DNA of 64,000 nt from the NCBI RefSeq assembly GCF_011090185.1, contig NZ_JAAFGS010000007.1, positions 186,001-250,000 on the forward strand, read 5' to 3'. Made by a program: the position numbers and the translations under genes. This stretch comes from Saccharibacillus alkalitolerans. Lineage in GTDB: Bacteria > Bacillota > Bacilli > Paenibacillales > Paenibacillaceae. Shown here piece after piece: positions 61,423-64,000 of this stretch. The notes under the pieces were generated by a model. The model ran no database searches. It saw only the letters and a list, made by a program, of their open reading frames with translations, and was not told the origin of the DNA. Each line of letters opens with the position of its first letter. The first letter of the stretch is position 1.

Positions 61423-62637
61423 GTGAAGAGAGGTTGGAAAAAGTGGGCAGGAACGATGACGGCGGCCGCGATCCTGGCGGGAGCCGTCTGGGGGAGCGGG
61501 TATGCGCCGGATGCCCACGCGGCGAACGCGGCGTTCTCGGACATGAAGTCGACGCACTGGGCGTACGGCGCCGTGCAAAAGGGAGTCGCCAACGGCTATG
61601 TCGACGGTTATGTGGGCGGCACGTTCAAACCGGACAACAGCGTCACCCGCGCCGAGTTCGTGAAAATGGTCGTCGTGGCCATGAAGCTCGACACGGCGCC
61701 GGCAAGCGGCAAATGGTACGTGCCTTACGTCGAAGCCGCAAGCAAAGCCGGCCTGTACGACGGCGGCGATTTCTCCAACAGCGAAGCGGCATGGACAAAA
61801 GTCATGACGCGCGACGAGATGGCCCGCGTAGCGGCCCGCGCGATCGGCGAAAAGACGTCGGAAAACGACAAATGGATGTACCTCGCCACAAAGAGCGGAC
61901 TGATCCAAGGCGTCGGCAAAGGCAAAGTCGCACCCGAAGGGCTGACGACGCGCGCGCAATCCGTCGTGATCATTGAGCGCATCCTGACGGCGAAAGCCGG
62001 CGGCGATCTCGACACCGACCGGTACGCCACGGCCGAAGCCGAAATCCTCTGGCACGGCACGAACATCTTCACGGTGATGCCGGAAATGTTCGTGACGCCG
62101 GAATCGGATTGGAAAAACAAAGGCAAGAAATCCATCGAAGAAATGTGGAACGAGAAAAACATGACGATCACGTCGAAAGACGGGCTGTATCAAGCGAAGC
62201 TTGACGCGCTGATCGCGATCGACATGGCCGACAAAAACGATCCGAACCGGGGTCTACTGGGCAACATCAACACGCTGCGGTGGTCGAACAATAAACAGAC
62301 GATGGACAAGTTGATGGTTAAAGACAACCTGAACACGTACGTGCTGTATTTCAAAGGCAAACAGGTGTTTAACAAAGACACGAATAAATACACGGACAAG
62401 GATCAAGTTTCGTTCCGAGTGTATGGATTCGACACCAATAATCTGGATGCCTTCTATGCCGGAAAACTGAATAGCACCGCCGATATTTATCAAAAGAAAT
62501 GGTTCGATACCCCTGCTGTCATCATCCCGAAATCGGGAACGGTGCAAATGGGTCATGACCTCAGCATCATGCTGCAAACGCCGGCCGGAGGTTCGCTGTA
62601 CATGACGCAAGACCTGCTCAGACTGCGAGGCATCTAA
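61423..62637 (+). CDS. S-layer homology (SLH) domain protein
   Basis: 404 aa starting with GTG at 61423, eight bases after AAGGAGG; ATGs at 61360 and 61405 would lengthen the signal peptide. The signal ends near AHA (residue 33). Three SLH modules: FSDMKSTHWAYGAVQKGVANG..GGTFKPDNSVTRAEF, a second around WYVPYVEAASKAGLYDGG..MTRDEMARV, and a third LATKSGLIQGVGKGKVAPEGLTTRAQ. These bind pyruvylated secondary cell-wall polymer. Residues 200-404 are a domain I do not recognise. The next gene starts 2 nt after the stop, so both are probably exported to the same wall layer. Confidence 0.9.
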   Translation: MKRGWKKWAGTMTAAAILAGAVWGSGYAPDAHAANAAFSDMKSTHWAYGAVQKGVANGYVDGYVGGTFKPDNSVTRAEFVKMVVVAMKLDTAPASGKWYVPYVEAASKAGLYDGGDFSNSEAAWTKVMTRDEMARVAARAIGEKTSENDKWMYLATKSGLIQGVGKGKVAPEGLTTRAQSVVIIERILTAKAGGDLDTDRYATAEAEILWHGTNIFTVMPEMFVTPESDWKNKGKKSIEEMWNEKNMTITSKDGLYQAKLDALIAIDMADKNDPNRGLLGNINTLRWSNNKQTMDKLMVKDNLNTYVLYFKGKQVFNKDTNKYTDKDQVSFRVYGFDTNNLDAFYAGKLNSTADIYQKKWFDTPAVIIPKSGTVQMGHDLSIMLQTPAGGSLYMTQDLLRLRGI

Positions 62638-62639
62638 TA

Positions 62640-64000
62640 ATGGAAAAACGCCGACAACGAAAAAACAGATTCGCGCTTGTCGGACTCAGCACCCTGCTCC
62701 TTACGGGCAGCGTGCTGGGTGTTTTTTTCCACTCCAAGGTCAGATCGATGCGGCGCCGATCAAAAAAAGCATTCCGTACACCGCCGAGTCCGGCATTAAG
62801 CCTTTGCCATCACGGACGTCTCTCACATTAGGTAAAGTTCCAACAACAACGACAGCCACCATCAGTGAAGACGCCGGTGCAGGTAAAAGAATTCAAAAAA
62901 TTGTGTTCTACAAAGGAACCGAAGCCGTCAAAACCATCAACGTCGATGCTCAAACGTACACCGGCACGGAAACTTTCACGGGAGAAGCTCTTCCCGTTAT
63001 ATCCAAAGATAACGATTCGGCTGGGTCGTGGATGGCGTGGTCCCGTGGGATTCTGTCTACCGAATGGACCGCCGGCAACGAATTCTCCACATGGAGGGAA
63101 GTGTCGGATATCACGCCGGCAAGTAATGCAACGGAAAACATCACCACAATCGATAGCGGCGTCACCTACAACAAAAATTACAAAAAAGCCCCGTACAAAG
63201 AAGTCCGGCTCAAAGTCAAATACTCACGAACAAAAGGTTTTACAACCAAAATCGGAACGACCGATCTGGTTATCCCGACTGAATTTATTGATGATCGAGC
63301 CAACACCCTGCGGCTTCAAAATCCAAGCACACCTGGACCGGAAACCGTAAGTGTCGACAACAGAGCTTCTGTACCCACAGGAAATCTGAACATCGAAGGG
63401 AAAAATCACTATTCGACGCATATCGAAAGTATTCTGGTCGGTGTGGAACCCAACGGGGACGTCAACGCTCCTACGCGAAGTCTGGATTATGCAACGATTC
63501 AATTTACGCAAAAACATGACTTGAATACAGCCAAATATTACCTGCGTCAAGGCGATGAAGCGATGAGGCTGTATGAGGACTCAAACCCCAAAGCCCAAGC
63601 CATGGCTTTTTACTATGCGGCATATACATTCAATGTTAAATCTTTTACGTACAAGTATCCCGATAAATACTGGGTTTATACCGAAGATAGCGAAGACGGC
63701 CCACCCTCGCAAGGCTTCTGCGCCGTTCAACCCGGCCGCACCATCGAAGGAGAAGACATGCAGCCGGCCGTCAGCGCGGTAATCAAAGCTGATCAGCGCG
63801 ACCGCGAAATCTTCGATGTGCTGCAAGGCATTCCGACATCGGAAAGCCTGTACGGAAACGTACTCGCCAAAGATTATCTGCATCAATTCAAGTTCCAAGA
63901 ACAAAAGGTCACTTGTATTTACGAAGTCCCGGTCACCCAGCCCTATCTCTTAAAATGGGACCCCGGCAAAACGGTGCCGAACAATCCCCCGCCCGGTACG
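62640..64000 (+). CDS. Secreted protein of unknown function, frameshifted at a T7 tract, cut by the window end
   Basis: It starts ATG at 62640 with a basic N-terminus and hydrophobic core (RFALVGLSTLLLTGSVLGVFF). In that frame it soon turns into basic nonsense and stops at 62831. From 62729 the -1 frame is open for 424 codons to the window end, beginning PLQGQIDAAPIKKS, which completes the signal peptide. An extra T in the run 62722-62728, or -1 slippage on T-TTT-TTC (62723-62729), joins the two. The downstream part is Thr/Lys-rich, beta-looking, with MAFYYAAYTFNVKSF and DYLHQFKFQEQKVTC; no family recognised. Probably coupled to the SLH gene. Confidence 0.7.

Noticed and set aside
1-64000. 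tRNA, rRNA, riboswitch, phage or complete IS elements
   Set aside because: No cloverleaf, rRNA segment, named riboswitch core, transposase or integrase was recognised by eye; a dedicated search (tRNAscan, Infernal, ISfinder) would settle this.

Overview
The window is a GC-rich Firmicute chromosome segment. It is most consistent with Paenibacillaceae (Paenibacillus/Saccharibacillus type). Supporting features are strong Shine-Dalgarno sites with many TTG/GTG starts, an S-layer-homology (SLH) protein, a copper-amine-oxidase-N stalk protein, a GH74 xyloglucanase, a bacillithiol gene (bshB2), an OhrR-type regulator, cre/LacI-type operators and YhgE/Pip. This assignment is inference from gene content. 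No rRNA, tRNA, CRISPR array, phage or complete insertion sequence was seen.

Layout. 0-6 kb: the end of an MMPL transporter, lipoproteins, a cupin gene remnant, a two-TM channel, and an AT-richer pair (matrixin-like protease plus anchored protein) beside a paralogous lipoprotein. 6-10 kb: AraC regulator, SRPBCC protein, an SDR gene behind a MerR-type promoter with its MerR gene, and an AbrB-family membrane protein. 10.2-14.7 kb (minus strand): four overlapping genes forming a vanC/vanG-like D-Ala-D-Ser cell-wall module (ligase, racemase, VanXY, and the VanT membrane domain as a separate protein). 15-18 kb: SMI1/KNR4 protein, a repeat-rich gap, a TrpD2-like protein and an ANTAR regulator. 18.3-22.4 kb: nirB-nirD-cobA behind a readable ANTAR two-hairpin antitermination leader. 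22.6-26 kb: a siderophore-type binding protein, DinB, and a TetR/epimerase pair sharing an operator.

26-34 kb holds a DEAD-box helicase, a hybrid histidine kinase, an amidase and pyruvate kinase. 34-38.6 kb holds two AraC regulators, GH4 alpha-galactosidase and an NlpC/P60 hydrolase. 38.6-41.6 kb has two small membrane proteins, each behind a sigmaW-like promoter, flanking a MarR-nitroreductase-monooxygenase operon. 41.6-45 kb has a long imperfect palindrome, a secreted glucoamylase-like protein, an AHSA1 remnant and a GAF-PAS kinase. 45-51 kb has YhgE/Pip with its TetR regulator, an HD-GYP protein and OhrR. 52-57 kb has DUF1269-like and DUF445 proteins and a six-repeat surface protein. 57-61 kb has GH74 behind two palindromic operators, then yojF-bshB2. 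The window ends with an SLH protein followed by a secreted gene that is frameshifted at a T7 run in its signal peptide.

The best candidate for an unusual system is the 10.2-14.7 kb cluster. Its VanXY and VanT-membrane homologues are recognisable by sequence, but VanT is split and its two halves are rearranged, and no vanR/vanS is in the window. Other notable signals are the ANTAR leader, the homopolymer frameshift, the paired sigmaW-like promoters and the 138-nt palindrome.
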